Below, one piece after another: positions 26,158 through 34,715 of a stretch of 64,000 nt of DNA. Source of the DNA: Alteribacter populi (GTDB taxonomy: Bacteria; Bacillota; Bacilli; Bacillales; Salisediminibacteriaceae); contig NZ_KZ293963.1 in NCBI RefSeq assembly GCF_002352765.1, forward strand, positions 2,068,368-2,132,367, in the 5' to 3' direction. Under the pieces are notes generated by a model, which saw nothing but the letters and a program-made list of their open reading frames with translations, was not told the DNA's origin and made no database searches. How positions within the stretch are numbered: position 1 is the first letter of the stretch; the number at the start of each line of letters is the position of its first letter. The translations under genes were made by a program, and so were the position numbers.

Positions 26158-28221
26158 TTATAAAGATTTTAAATAGTCATCAAATATTTTTGATAAAAGC
26201 TGAAAAACCTCTTGCTTTTTCCCATGCTCAAATATATAAAAACTTTCTTCATCTTGAATAATGGCTGAGCTTATCGAACTCAAAACTTGCACCACTTCTT
26301 GAGAAGCATGAAGAGGAGCCAACATACATAACATTGTCCTCATATCATGTTCACTTTCATCCATCCCCTTCACTTTTATACTCTTTTCCAGACGAATGAT
26401 TTGAAATACAGGCCTTAGAATATATTCGCTTCTTGCATGAAACAAAGCGATAGATGTACCGGGAATTCCAAGGCCCCCCAATGCTTCTCTCTCTGTTAAT
26501 GCAGTTTTAACTTTTGAAGCAGATGCTATTTTTCTTTCCTTTTTAAGCTTTAGGCACAATTCTTCAAGAAGTTCTTCTAAGTTAACTTTATTCTCATCGA
26601 AAATATTCACCTGTTCTAGTACTTCAACAATGGTGCTTATCGTTTTTGAATAAGACTCAAAATGGGCCAATACATAATTTCTACTATCATGATCTTCTAT
26701 CATTTGAGTTTCCGGCTTCAAATGTTGAACAAACGCTTTAATTTTTTCCGCTTCTTTTTCAGGTAAAAAAGGATTTACCACGAAATATTCTTGATCCACC
26801 TTTGGAAGCGAAATTGTCGAGACAACAAGATCATAATCGTCAATATCTATGCTTGAAAGCTCATTCAGTGAGGTTGTTTCAATTTTACTAATAAAAGGTA
26901 TTTCCCTTTGTAATCGGGAAGCTAGCATTTTAGATGAACCAATACCACTCGAGCAAACGACCAAAGCCTTAAGCTCTTGTTTTCGTTGATATTTATTCAT
27001 TGCAGATCCAAAATGCATAACCAAGTAGCCAATTTCCTCATCAGGTATGTTAAGGTCAGGAAATACTTCTTCCAGTGTACTTTTAATAACATCAAATAAA
27101 TGTTTATAATCATTTTTAATTTGATGCACCATTGCATTATGGATTTTCATACCTTCCCGTAGCCTGTATAATGCCGGATGTAAATGAGACAGTAAACCTT
27201 GCAACAGAGAGTGATCATTTACGAGCTTAGGTGTACTTAGTTTTCTACTGACTAGACGGACAAGTTCCTTTGCTGATACCGCTAATTCAAGGTTTGTTTG
27301 TTCAAGAGGAACGTCTTGCTCTGCGCTAAGTTTTGCTCCTCGAAGATGCATCGTAATATATCCGATTTCTGATTGAGGAATGACTAAATTAACTTGTTGT
27401 CCTAACCTTTCAGCTAACTTTTTAGCTAGAGGAAATTCCGGCGTTTCAAGTAATTTTTCCAGGTAATTGTCTTCCATTTTAATTTCTTCACCTAGACGAA
27501 TCCTTTCAATAGCTAATGTTAGATGAATAACAAGCCCTATATGGGCAGTATCTGCCATGGAATATGGTAATTCCGCACGAATAGTACTTACACCCCGCTC
27601 AACAACCCGCAGCTTTTCGCGGTCAACAAGGTGAAGAAGACGTTCGGAAACTGTATTCATGGTGCTCTCATAGGTCTCACCATGAACCATTTGAAAAAAA
27701 TCATCTTGATTTACTTGTTCCATTAAAAGTCGGCTCATCGCTCTTCGTTTGCTCTGTTCAGACCCTCTCAATTCAATTCCGGATCCTCTTTTTCGGATAA
27801 CATCTACCTGAAAGTTTTTGAGCCAGTCACTCACCTTTGATAAATCAGCGCTTATCGTAGCTACTGTTACATTCAGTTCGCTTGCTAACGAAAAAAGCTT
27901 TACCGGTTCTCTTAATTCTAGAAGTCGGCTAATTAATAGCACTTTTCTTTCATCTGGAGTATACTCATCACGTCCAAGCTGAAATAAATATCTCTTTAAT
28001 TCAAGTAGTTGCTCTTCTTCGGTAATCAGGGATAGTCCGAGACCAGACTGTTTTACCAGCCTTATCCCGAACTCTCCAAGTACATCCTCGACTCCTTTTA
28101 AATCTCTGTGAATTGTTCGTTCACTCACATCAATAACCTGTGAGATCTCTTTTATCGTGATCCCATTTAGATGATCGAACAGCACTTCAATAATTTGTCG
28201 TTCACGAGCGGAGATATACAT
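26158..28221 (-). CDS. mtlR: Mannitol operon activator MtlR (PRD-containing, BglG/DeoR-type)
   Basis: A 687-aa transcription activator controlled by PTS phosphorylation. Domains in order: N-terminal HTH (IIEVLFDHLNGITIKEISQVIDVSERTIHRDL) with a second winged HTH near residue 90, two PRD domains (about 190-400; HLTLAIERI, HLRGAKLS, HLHPALYRLREG, HFGSAMNKY), an EIIB-like domain with VVCSSGIGSSKML near 412, and an EIIA-like domain at the end (LGIPGTSIALFHARSE near 610). The ATG at 28221 is eight bases from GGAGGG. The order mtlA-mtlR-mtlF-mtlD is that of Geobacillus stearothermophilus. Confidence 0.93.
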   Translation of the reverse strand: MYISARERQIIEVLFDHLNGITIKEISQVIDVSERTIHRDLKGVEDVLGEFGIRLVKQSGLGLSLITEEEQLLELKRYLFQLGRDEYTPDERKVLLISRLLELREPVKLFSLASELNVTVATISADLSKVSDWLKNFQVDVIRKRGSGIELRGSEQSKRRAMSRLLMEQVNQDDFFQMVHGETYESTMNTVSERLLHLVDREKLRVVERGVSTIRAELPYSMADTAHIGLVIHLTLAIERIRLGEEIKMEDNYLEKLLETPEFPLAKKLAERLGQQVNLVIPQSEIGYITMHLRGAKLSAEQDVPLEQTNLELAVSAKELVRLVSRKLSTPKLVNDHSLLQGLLSHLHPALYRLREGMKIHNAMVHQIKNDYKHLFDVIKSTLEEVFPDLNIPDEEIGYLVMHFGSAMNKYQRKQELKALVVCSSGIGSSKMLASRLQREIPFISKIETTSLNELSSIDIDDYDLVVSTISLPKVDQEYFVVNPFLPEKEAEKIKAFVQHLKPETQMIEDHDSRNYVLAHFESYSKTISTIVEVLEQVNIFDENKVNLEELLEELCLKLKKERKIASASKVKTALTEREALGGLGIPGTSIALFHARSEYILRPVFQIIRLEKSIKVKGMDESEHDMRTMLCMLAPLHASQEVVQVLSSISSAIIQDEESFYIFEHGKKQEVFQLLSKIFDDYLKSL

Positions 28222-28254
28222 GACCATCCCCCTCCACTAATTTTTTGAAGAAAC

Positions 28255-29658
28255 TTATTTTAATCTATCAACAAGTTCATCGTATTTTGGACTGCCAAGA
28301 AAATTATCTACAGAAAAATGCTCTGCATCTGGGAGTTTGTCAACAGCTCGTTCTGTTAAATCTTTGTGCGTAATGACAATGTCAGCATCACTTGGCAGGT
28401 TGCTAATTGAAGTATTGGTTACCTCAATATTAATCTCAGATTTTTTGAATTTATTTTTTAAAATGGAAGATCCCATTGCGCTTGAACCCATTCCTGCATC
28501 ACAAGCAAACACAACTTTTTCAACTTTTGTTGAAGATGTCGATGTGGATAATGTTTCAGCAGCTGAACTTTTCTTCCCTTTCATATCTTGCATTTTTGCA
28601 GTTGCGCCTTGAATATCTCCATCGTCTTCCGGAGCACCGCGCTTCAATATCACCGATGCAATTAAGAAGGATACGACTGTTGCCGCAATAACACCACCGT
28701 AAACTCCGATAAAGTTTCCTTGAGGAGTTAACAACGTGTAAGCAATAATACTTCCTGGTGACGGAGATGATGATAGACCAGCATCAAATAATGTGAATAC
28801 GAAGATCCCGCTCATTCCACCACCGATAGCAGCTAAAATTAGTAATGGCTTCATTAGAATATATGGAAAGTATATTTCATGAATCCCACCGAAAAAGTGT
28901 ATGATCGCCGCTCCAGGTGCTGACTGTCTCGCCATACCTTTACTAAATACGATATATGCAAGTAGAATACCAAGTCCTGGACCCGGGTTTGACTCTAGTA
29001 AAAATAAAATTGATTTTCCTTGTTGAAGTGCTTGCTCTGCACCAAGTGGTGACAAAATGCCATGATTGATTGCGTTGTTTAAAAAGAGTACTTTACCTGG
29101 TTCGATAAAAATACTAACGAGAGGCAACAGACCGGCATTAACAATGGCTTGTACGCCTCCTGCAAGCATTGTTGTGAAGGCGACAATGATAGGACCGCCC
29201 CCAACGAGGCCAAGCATAGCCAATATCGCACCTAAAATACCTGCAGAAAAGTTATTGTAAAGCATCTCGAACCCTTGTTTGACTTTAGGTAAGAAAACGG
29301 TATCAATATTTTTAATTAAATAACCCGCAAGAGGCCCCATAATCATAGCGCCTAAAAACATCGGAATGTCAGCACCAATGATAACACCCATCGTTGCTAT
29401 TGCCCCAACGACACCTCCACGAATATCATAAACAATTTTTCCACCTGTATAAGCAATTAATAATGGCAGTAAGTAAGTAATCATTGGATCTACTAACTGT
29501 TCGAATGTTGCATTAGGAAACCAACCTGTTGGAATAAATAAAGCCGTAATTAATCCCCAAGCTATAAATGCACCAATATTCGGCATAATCATACCGCTTA
29601 AAAAGCTGCCAAATCGCTGGACTCTTGATTTCAATGAACCCTTCTTTTGTTCAGCCAT
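28255..29658 (-). CDS. mtlA: Mannitol-specific PTS enzyme IICB
   Basis: A 467-aa membrane permease that imports and phosphorylates mannitol. The N-terminal IIC domain has about eight hydrophobic segments and the family motif GGIHEIYFPYILM near residue 258. A linker rich in Ser/Thr (about 355-375) leads to the IIB domain with phospho-cysteine in VVFACDAGMGSSAMG near 385. IIA is a separate protein (mtlF). ATG behind AAGGGGGAAG. First gene of the operon; promoter, cre-like site and palindrome lie immediately upstream. Confidence 0.95.
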   Translation of the reverse strand: MAEQKKGSLKSRVQRFGSFLSGMIMPNIGAFIAWGLITALFIPTGWFPNATFEQLVDPMITYLLPLLIAYTGGKIVYDIRGGVVGAIATMGVIIGADIPMFLGAMIMGPLAGYLIKNIDTVFLPKVKQGFEMLYNNFSAGILGAILAMLGLVGGGPIIVAFTTMLAGGVQAIVNAGLLPLVSIFIEPGKVLFLNNAINHGILSPLGAEQALQQGKSILFLLESNPGPGLGILLAYIVFSKGMARQSAPGAAIIHFFGGIHEIYFPYILMKPLLILAAIGGGMSGIFVFTLFDAGLSSSPSPGSIIAYTLLTPQGNFIGVYGGVIAATVVSFLIASVILKRGAPEDDGDIQGATAKMQDMKGKKSSAAETLSTSTSSTKVEKVVFACDAGMGSSAMGSSILKNKFKKSEINIEVTNTSISNLPSDADIVITHKDLTERAVDKLPDAEHFSVDNFLGSPKYDELVDRLK

Positions 29659-29673
29659 TTTATCTTCCCCCTT

Positions 29674-29694
29674 AAGTTATAAATCTTATAACTT
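29674..29694. promoter_or_regulatory. Perfect palindrome at the mtlA transcription start
   Basis: AAGTTATAA-ATC-TTATAACTT, nine perfect pairs around three bases, lies between the -10 element and the ribosome site of mtlA. It could be an operator or a 5'-UTR hairpin. It is AT-rich, so chance is not excluded. Confidence 0.5.
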
Positions 29695-29695
29695 A

Positions 29696-29724
29696 ATCTT
29701 AAGAGCAAATGTATACGCATTCAA
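29696..29724 (-). promoter_or_regulatory. mtlA promoter with overlapping cre-like site
   Basis: Minus-strand TTGAAT, 17-bp spacer, TAAGAT. The -35 region overlaps TGAATGCGTATACA (29710-29723), which has the near-palindromic TG..CG..CA frame of a CcpA cre site with two departures from the usual consensus. This fits glucose repression of mannitol use. An MtlR site should lie further upstream, but I could not define it. Confidence 0.6.
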
Positions 29725-29795
29725 TTGAATCTAAAGCTAATTTAGTCATAACCGTTCTTGACATTTTTATGTTAATGATACATTTAATCTATAAG

Positions 29796-30063
29796 TGCGT
29801 GTTCAAAAAGGAGCATAAAAGAACCGAGTAGAATCGAGGCGGCGAAGTTTTCAAACACCAGAGCGACGAGCAAGACATTGTAGAAATCACTACAAGCTGT
29901 CCCGACGGATACTCTTCGTAGCTTAACTGGCATAGAAAGAGGCATCTGATGGTAATTACGTGAGGAGCGTGAAACAAGCCAATGAGTTTCCATAGGACGT
30001 GGCGGTATTTAGCAGGAGATTCTATTCTACGACAACTATTTTTAGCGGACTTTTTGTACATCC
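29796..30063 (-). mobile_element. Miniature element with 8-bp flanking duplication (longer copy)
   Basis: A 268-bp sequence bounded by perfect 8-bp direct repeats TCTATAAG (29788-29795 and 30064-30071). Ends are imperfect inverted repeats (TGCGTGTTCAAAAAGG and, inverted, GGATGTACAAAAAGTCC). Its outer parts match the element at 52274-52380, which lacks about 180 bp of the middle. A 69-codon open frame lies inside on the minus strand, but it has no ribosome site. It occupies most of the 609-bp gap between mtlA and dfrA. Confidence 0.65.
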
Positions 30064-30221
30064 TCTATAAGGGTCTTTTAGAGATTGTGGCTATTTCTTT
30101 TTTTGAGTGTTGGAGAATGCTTGCCAACGCTCAAGAAAGACCAAATACCAAATTTTACGAAAACAAACTTCCAAAAATTGTAATCCACCTCTAAAATAGA
30201 TACAGTTTTTTAACGACCACT

Positions 30222-30255
30222 AAAAACCCCTGTTCAAGTCTACTCGAACAGGGGG
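30222..30255 (-). terminator. Terminator of thyA-dfrA
   Basis: CCCCTGTTC / GAACAGGGG hairpin followed by TTTTT on the minus strand, 13 bp after dfrA. Confidence 0.92.
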
Positions 30256-30267
30256 GTTAACTTCGTA

Positions 30268-30753
30268 TTATTTTTTTCGGTCATATACATAAAAGGTGTG
30301 GGGAAATTGGTTTCTGTCATCGACTTTGCCTTCGTAAGTTTCAGTGATTTCCCATTCTTGCTCTGAGAAAGATGGGAAATAGGTATCGCCATCAAATGAA
30401 TGGTGGACTCGCGTGATGTATAAACGATCTGTGTCTTCCATTAGCTGTTCAAAGATTTTTTGTCCACCAAGAATCATAATTTCTTCGTTTTGCGACGCTA
30501 GATTCTTAACGTCCTCAAGATCGGTTACCACTTCAACACCTTCAGCTTGAAAGCGCGTATTCCTCGAAATGACAACGTTCCGTCTATTTGGCAGCGCCTT
30601 TCCAATCGACTCATACGTTTTTCGTCCCATCACAACCGTATGTCCCGTCGTTACCCGTTTAAAAAAAGCGAGGTCATTAGGTAAACTCCAAGGCAACTCA
30701 TTATTTACTCCGATCAAATTATTTTCATCCATGGCCGCAATCATCGAAATCAT
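30268..30753 (-). CDS. dfrA: Dihydrofolate reductase
   Basis: NADPH-dependent reduction of dihydrofolate to tetrahydrofolate, restoring the cofactor oxidised by ThyA. 161 aa. Typical motifs: MIAAMDENNLIGVNNELPWSLPNDLAFFKRVT with the catalytic acidic residue in PNDL, VVMGRKTYESIG, and IMILGGQKIFEQ. The start overlaps the thyA stop by four bases (ATGA), indicating translational coupling. Confidence 0.96.
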   Translation of the reverse strand: MISMIAAMDENNLIGVNNELPWSLPNDLAFFKRVTTGHTVVMGRKTYESIGKALPNRRNVVISRNTRFQAEGVEVVTDLEDVKNLASQNEEIMILGGQKIFEQLMEDTDRLYITRVHHSFDGDTYFPSFSEQEWEITETYEGKVDDRNQFPHTFYVYDRKK

Positions 30754-31544
30754 ACTGATACCTCTCCTTTAATATGGGGATGAGGGTCGTATTCCACTAA
30801 TTCAAAATCATCAAACGTAAAGTCCTCAACCCGTTTCACATCGGGGTTAAGCTTCATTTTTGGCAAACTACGCGGCTCACGAGTTAATTGAAGCTTTACT
30901 TGCTCTAGGTGGTTCGAATAAATGTGAACATCGCCGAATGTATGAACAAAATCTCCATACTCCAACCCACACTCCTGTGCAATCATCATTGTCAGTAGTG
31001 AATAAGAGGCAATGTTAAAAGGAACCCCTAAAAACAAGTCTGCACTTCGTTGATAAAGTTGACAAGACAGCTTGCCATCAGCGACGTAAAATTGGAATAG
31101 GCAATGACAAGGGGATAACGCCATCTTATCCAAATCCGCCACATTCCAAGCACTCACCACGAGCCTGCGGGAATCTGGATTTGTTTTAATCTGCTCAATA
31201 ATATTGCGTAGCTGATCGATCTTCTCTCCTTCAAGTGTCGGCCAAGAACGCCACTGCTCACCATACACCGGACCAAGATCTCCGTTTTCATCCGCCCATT
31301 CATTCCATATACGAACGTTGTTTTCTTTTAAATACTCAATATTAGTATCTCCTTTAATAAACCAAAGAAGTTCATGGGTAATGGCGCGCAGCGATAGTTT
31401 CTTTGTTGTCAAAAGTGGAAAACCCTCAGCCAAATCAAACCTCATCTGATGACCAAACGTACTTACAGTTCCTGTCCCCGTTCGGTCACTTTTTTCTGTA
31501 CCATTTGCTAAAACGTGCTCACACAGCTCAAGATATTGTCTCAT
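30750..31544 (-). CDS. thyA: Thymidylate synthase (ThyA type)
   Basis: Converts dUMP to dTMP using methylene-tetrahydrofolate. 264 aa, the short ThyA form. Active-site Cys in LSPCHCLFQFYV. Other conserved blocks are RTGTGTVSTFGHQMRF, LSCQLYQRSADLFLGVPFNIASYSLLT and FVHTFGDVHIYSNH. ATG behind GAGGAGGAG, 24 bp after the HD-GYP gene, so all three genes are probably one transcript. Confidence 0.96.
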   Translation of the reverse strand: MRQYLELCEHVLANGTEKSDRTGTGTVSTFGHQMRFDLAEGFPLLTTKKLSLRAITHELLWFIKGDTNIEYLKENNVRIWNEWADENGDLGPVYGEQWRSWPTLEGEKIDQLRNIIEQIKTNPDSRRLVVSAWNVADLDKMALSPCHCLFQFYVADGKLSCQLYQRSADLFLGVPFNIASYSLLTMMIAQECGLEYGDFVHTFGDVHIYSNHLEQVKLQLTREPRSLPKMKLNPDVKRVEDFTFDDFELVEYDPHPHIKGEVSV

Positions 31545-31568
31545 TACTGTCTCCTCCTCTTTCCTTTA

Positions 31569-32669
31569 CTACGAAGCCGCTTTCGATAGTCTTGTCTCAC
31601 ATTTCATAATCATCAGATTTAGCTCTTTAGTTAAATCAACTTCATAAGGAGATATGGTTTCACCACTCTCTTTTAAGACTCGAATCACCGGCCTTGCATT
31701 CATTTCGGGATTTTGTTTCGAAACAATCCCTTCCCTGCCATCGCTTATTACCACTTCCAAACCAATAGGATAAATTGCTATTGTTTTTGCAAAAACTTCG
31801 ACCATCTTCCTGTCAAAAAGCTCGTCCACCCCTGCATAAAGAAGCTCAAGCCCTTCATGTGGAAGCATTGCTTTTCGATACACTCGATTAGATGTTACAG
31901 CATCAAAGACGTCTGCAACCCCAAGAATCTTTCCAAAGAGGTGAATGTCTTTTTCCTCAATACCTCTGGGGTAACCTGACCCGTTCAATCTTTCGTGATG
32001 CTGAAAAGCACAATGGGCAGATAAAAGCGGGATCGAATGCGATTTACGTAACAAATTAAAACCGGTCGTGGCATGCTCTTTTATAAGAGAAAATTCTTTG
32101 TCTGTCAACGGTTCTTGCTTATTTAAAATATGCGACGGTATCATCATTTTTCCGATATCGTGCAAAAGCGCACCCAATCCTAATTCCTGCAGTTGCTTTT
32201 CATTCAAGCCGAGCTTCTCCCCTAAAGCGAGGGCATATACTGTTACATTTAATGAATGGTGGAAAACGTATGAATCATAAGAATAGATAGTCACTAATAA
32301 AGAAATCGCTTCTTTATGGCTTCGAACTTCCTCAAGAATCGTATTTACAACCTGTCGAAAGGAATGCCCAAGTTGATCGATTTGAAATGTTTTCTTTATT
32401 ACGCTCGGGTCAGTGATCAATTGAAATGATTTTTTTATTGTTTTAATCGATTTCTGTCTCGTTTTTTCCGTAATTACTTCCTCAAACTCAATATGTTGCG
32501 ATTCCTCATCGTCAATATAAACAAACGTAATACCTTTTGAGTTTAGACGCTCAATCATGTTTAGAGACAAAGGTACTCCAGCATTTACGAGAGCTTGTCC
32601 ATTTTCATTGTATATTGCTTTAGCTAAGCAATCACCGATGCCTAGAGAGTGTACGGACCTTAAGCGCAT
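31569..32669 (-). CDS. HD-GYP domain protein (probable cyclic-di-GMP phosphodiesterase)
   Basis: A 366-aa cytosolic protein. The N-terminal ~110 residues contain a short beta-rich module (LVNAGVPLSLNMIERLNSKGITFVYIDDEE) often found before HD-GYP domains. The catalytic domain has HHSLNVTVYALALG, LLHDIGKMMIP and HHERLNGSGYPRG, all expected metal and GYP residues intact. It probably degrades c-di-GMP. The ATG at 32669 has AGGAGGGA upstream. It is placed directly before thyA-dfrA, between yunB/mtl and yunC, an arrangement absent from the B. subtilis reference order. Confidence 0.9.
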   Translation of the reverse strand: MRLRSVHSLGIGDCLAKAIYNENGQALVNAGVPLSLNMIERLNSKGITFVYIDDEESQHIEFEEVITEKTRQKSIKTIKKSFQLITDPSVIKKTFQIDQLGHSFRQVVNTILEEVRSHKEAISLLVTIYSYDSYVFHHSLNVTVYALALGEKLGLNEKQLQELGLGALLHDIGKMMIPSHILNKQEPLTDKEFSLIKEHATTGFNLLRKSHSIPLLSAHCAFQHHERLNGSGYPRGIEEKDIHLFGKILGVADVFDAVTSNRVYRKAMLPHEGLELLYAGVDELFDRKMVEVFAKTIAIYPIGLEVVISDGREGIVSKQNPEMNARPVIRVLKESGETISPYEVDLTKELNLMIMKCETRLSKAAS

Positions 32670-32766
32670 GAAACGGTCCCTCCTTTGTCTAATTGTGTAT
32701 AAGGATAGCTTTTGATTACTCACGCCCCCCTCTAAGTAGTGAGGCGTGATAAAAACAATTTTTATG

Positions 32767-33078
32767 CTAGGAGTTATCGACCATATGCAATAAGGCTTCT
32801 TTTCCGATCATTCCTTTATGAATCCCTAACTGAACCGCTTCGTGGGTGACGGATTCTAAAGGAGCTTCTAAGAGCGCATCAATCGTACGAACGCCTATTG
32901 CTCGACCGGCAACAATTTTCCTTGCAGCTAGTTTTTCATTGAGCAATGCTACATCAAGAGCCCCGCACATAATATAACCAATATCATTCGTTACCGCCAT
33001 AAAGTTTGTTTTAGGCAGCTTTACTGTGACCGCGGTAAAGGGCTGACCATCAATAAACATCGGTTTCACGTCAATCAT
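32767..33078 (-). CDS. yunC: YunC family protein (DUF1805)
   Basis: A 103-aa protein with the family features TNDIGYIMCGALDVALLN and KIVAGRAIGVRTIDALLEAPL. Unknown function; conserved next to yunD in Bacillus. The ATG at 33078 has GAGGTGG five bases upstream. Confidence 0.85.
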   Translation of the reverse strand: MIDVKPMFIDGQPFTAVTVKLPKTNFMAVTNDIGYIMCGALDVALLNEKLAARKIVAGRAIGVRTIDALLEAPLESVTHEAVQLGIHKGMIGKEALLHMVDNS

Positions 33079-33117
33079 TTCTTCCACCTCTTCTTTCAGC
33101 AACCTCATAGGGTTTTC

Positions 33118-33230
33118 GATAGGAAAACTTGGCTTGCCGTCACACCTACATGCCGTAAACTTTAGTTGAGCTTACACTCACCCCATTAAAGAAACTAAAT
33201 TCCCTTAAAGGTGTCTCAAGTATAAAGCCA
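33118..33230 (+). repeat. Middle block of the dispersed repeat
   Basis: AAAACTTGGCTTGCCGTC through GAGCTTACACTC and CCCTTAAAGGTG, clearly related to 20847-20935 but diverged. It occupies the short gap between yunD and yunC. Confidence 0.6.
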
Positions 33231-33298
33231 ACCTCTGGCTAGTAATAAAGTATGTTCGAAGCGGAAAAAAGTGATTGATTCATCGCGATACCAATCAG

Positions 33299-34696
33299 CT
33301 ATTTGAACGATTCATTTTTTAAACTCCATGCCAATACATCTCGTAAAAATTCAGGCATAAAATACGTTTTATCTTTCAAAGTACTTATCGATGGATAGAG
33401 GTGTCCAAAAGTAAACATATCCACTGTAGCAACCTCATACGTCCTTTCACGGTCAAGAGACTCACCTCGAATTAGTACGTGCTCTGGCTGCAGAGGACCT
33501 GTACTTTCCAAGATGTCAATTCCGTCATAAACCATGGAACCAAGAATTTTTCCGCGAAAGCCAAACCCTTTTACCTTTTTATAAATCATTTCATCTTTTT
33601 CAGCTTGCCGAATAAACTCCAACAGTCTTTCCCCTGACAGTGCCACTTTTGCTGGATTAATAGGATGAGGACAAATTTTGTGAAGCTGCCCTTTTGTTAC
33701 AGGACCTTTTGCCAATCCCTCGAGAATAACTCCTGAATTTAACATGCCGATTTCAGCTCCACACCAGCGTCGCAAGCCAGATACAAGAAGCTTCGTTAAC
33801 GGGGTTGAATATTCCCAGTTTACCTTCCAGTCTTCAGGAAGAGTGGCAATAACTTCGTTTAAAACATCTTCTGAACGGACCTCCATCTGTTTTAACATCT
33901 CGACGGTTTCTTCGTCCTGAGAACCTGCGTCATTCGGCGTTTTAATCGTTTCTATATCCACACTTGTCATGTGGTGAGTCTCACTATCAAAAGATAGTGA
34001 GATATGGCCAATATACTTTCCTGACCGCCCACATTGATGAACCCATGTTTCGTTTATTTTTTTTCCGCCATCAAGGAGGTGGTGAGTATGAGACCCAAGG
34101 ATAATATCGATTTCGGAAAATTCGTTTGCGATTCGTTCATCTTCGTGCAGTCCGAGGTGAGACAAACATACAAGAACATCAACCTCGTCTCGTAGCACTT
34201 CAATTTCTTGACGGATAATTTCAAATGGATCTTTTATTTTCCAACCAAGTGCTTTATAAAACAGATAGTACGGAACCGTAATCCCAAATACTCCGACTTT
34301 GATTTGATCTTCTGTCGTATAAATTTGATGTTTTTTTGCCCAAGTAGGAATTGAACCATCCTGCTCATATAAATTACCAACCAAAACAGAGAAGGAAGCC
34401 TCTTCATACAAACGGTCAAGCTGCGGTTTCGAAAACGTCATTCCTTCATTATTTCCAATCGTTACAGCGTCATAACCGAGGGCATTCAGCAACTCCACAT
34501 TCCCTTTTCCAATGAGCCCTTCTGTGACCGGATGTACACGATCAGCATGGTCCCCGATATCAAAGAGAAATACTGGTTCTCCTTTATTCTCACCGTCTTC
34601 GCGCAATTTCTTTACTTTTGAAACGACCGACGGCCATTGGTCGAGTTGACTATGTAAGTCGTTGGTATGGATAATTTGTAGTTTCTTTATACTCAA
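33299..34696 (-). CDS. yunD: Metallophosphatase/5'-nucleotidase, YunD
   Basis: A 465-aa cytosolic member of the 5'-nucleotidase/UshA family (no signal peptide). Metallophosphatase motifs are IIHTNDLHSQL at the N-terminus, FDIGDHADR near residue 45, TIGNNEGM near 78, CLSHLGLHEDE near 178 and ILGSHTHHLLD near 200. The 5'-nucleotidase C-domain follows (EIGMLNSGVILEGLAKGPVTKGQLHKICP). Starts at TTG after GGTGGTGA. First base is 19 bp after yunE. Confidence 0.9.
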   Translation of the reverse strand: MSIKKLQIIHTNDLHSQLDQWPSVVSKVKKLREDGENKGEPVFLFDIGDHADRVHPVTEGLIGKGNVELLNALGYDAVTIGNNEGMTFSKPQLDRLYEEASFSVLVGNLYEQDGSIPTWAKKHQIYTTEDQIKVGVFGITVPYYLFYKALGWKIKDPFEIIRQEIEVLRDEVDVLVCLSHLGLHEDERIANEFSEIDIILGSHTHHLLDGGKKINETWVHQCGRSGKYIGHISLSFDSETHHMTSVDIETIKTPNDAGSQDEETVEMLKQMEVRSEDVLNEVIATLPEDWKVNWEYSTPLTKLLVSGLRRWCGAEIGMLNSGVILEGLAKGPVTKGQLHKICPHPINPAKVALSGERLLEFIRQAEKDEMIYKKVKGFGFRGKILGSMVYDGIDILESTGPLQPEHVLIRGESLDRERTYEVATVDMFTFGHLYPSISTLKDKTYFMPEFLRDVLAWSLKNESFK

Positions 34697-34715
34697 TCAG
34701 GTCACCACCTATCAT

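Noticed and set aside
29784..29993. 69-codon minus-strand frame in the miniature element, considered as a gene
   Set aside because: No ribosome site and the related element at 52 kb lacks it. Kept as a note under the element because the frame could be checked in other copies.
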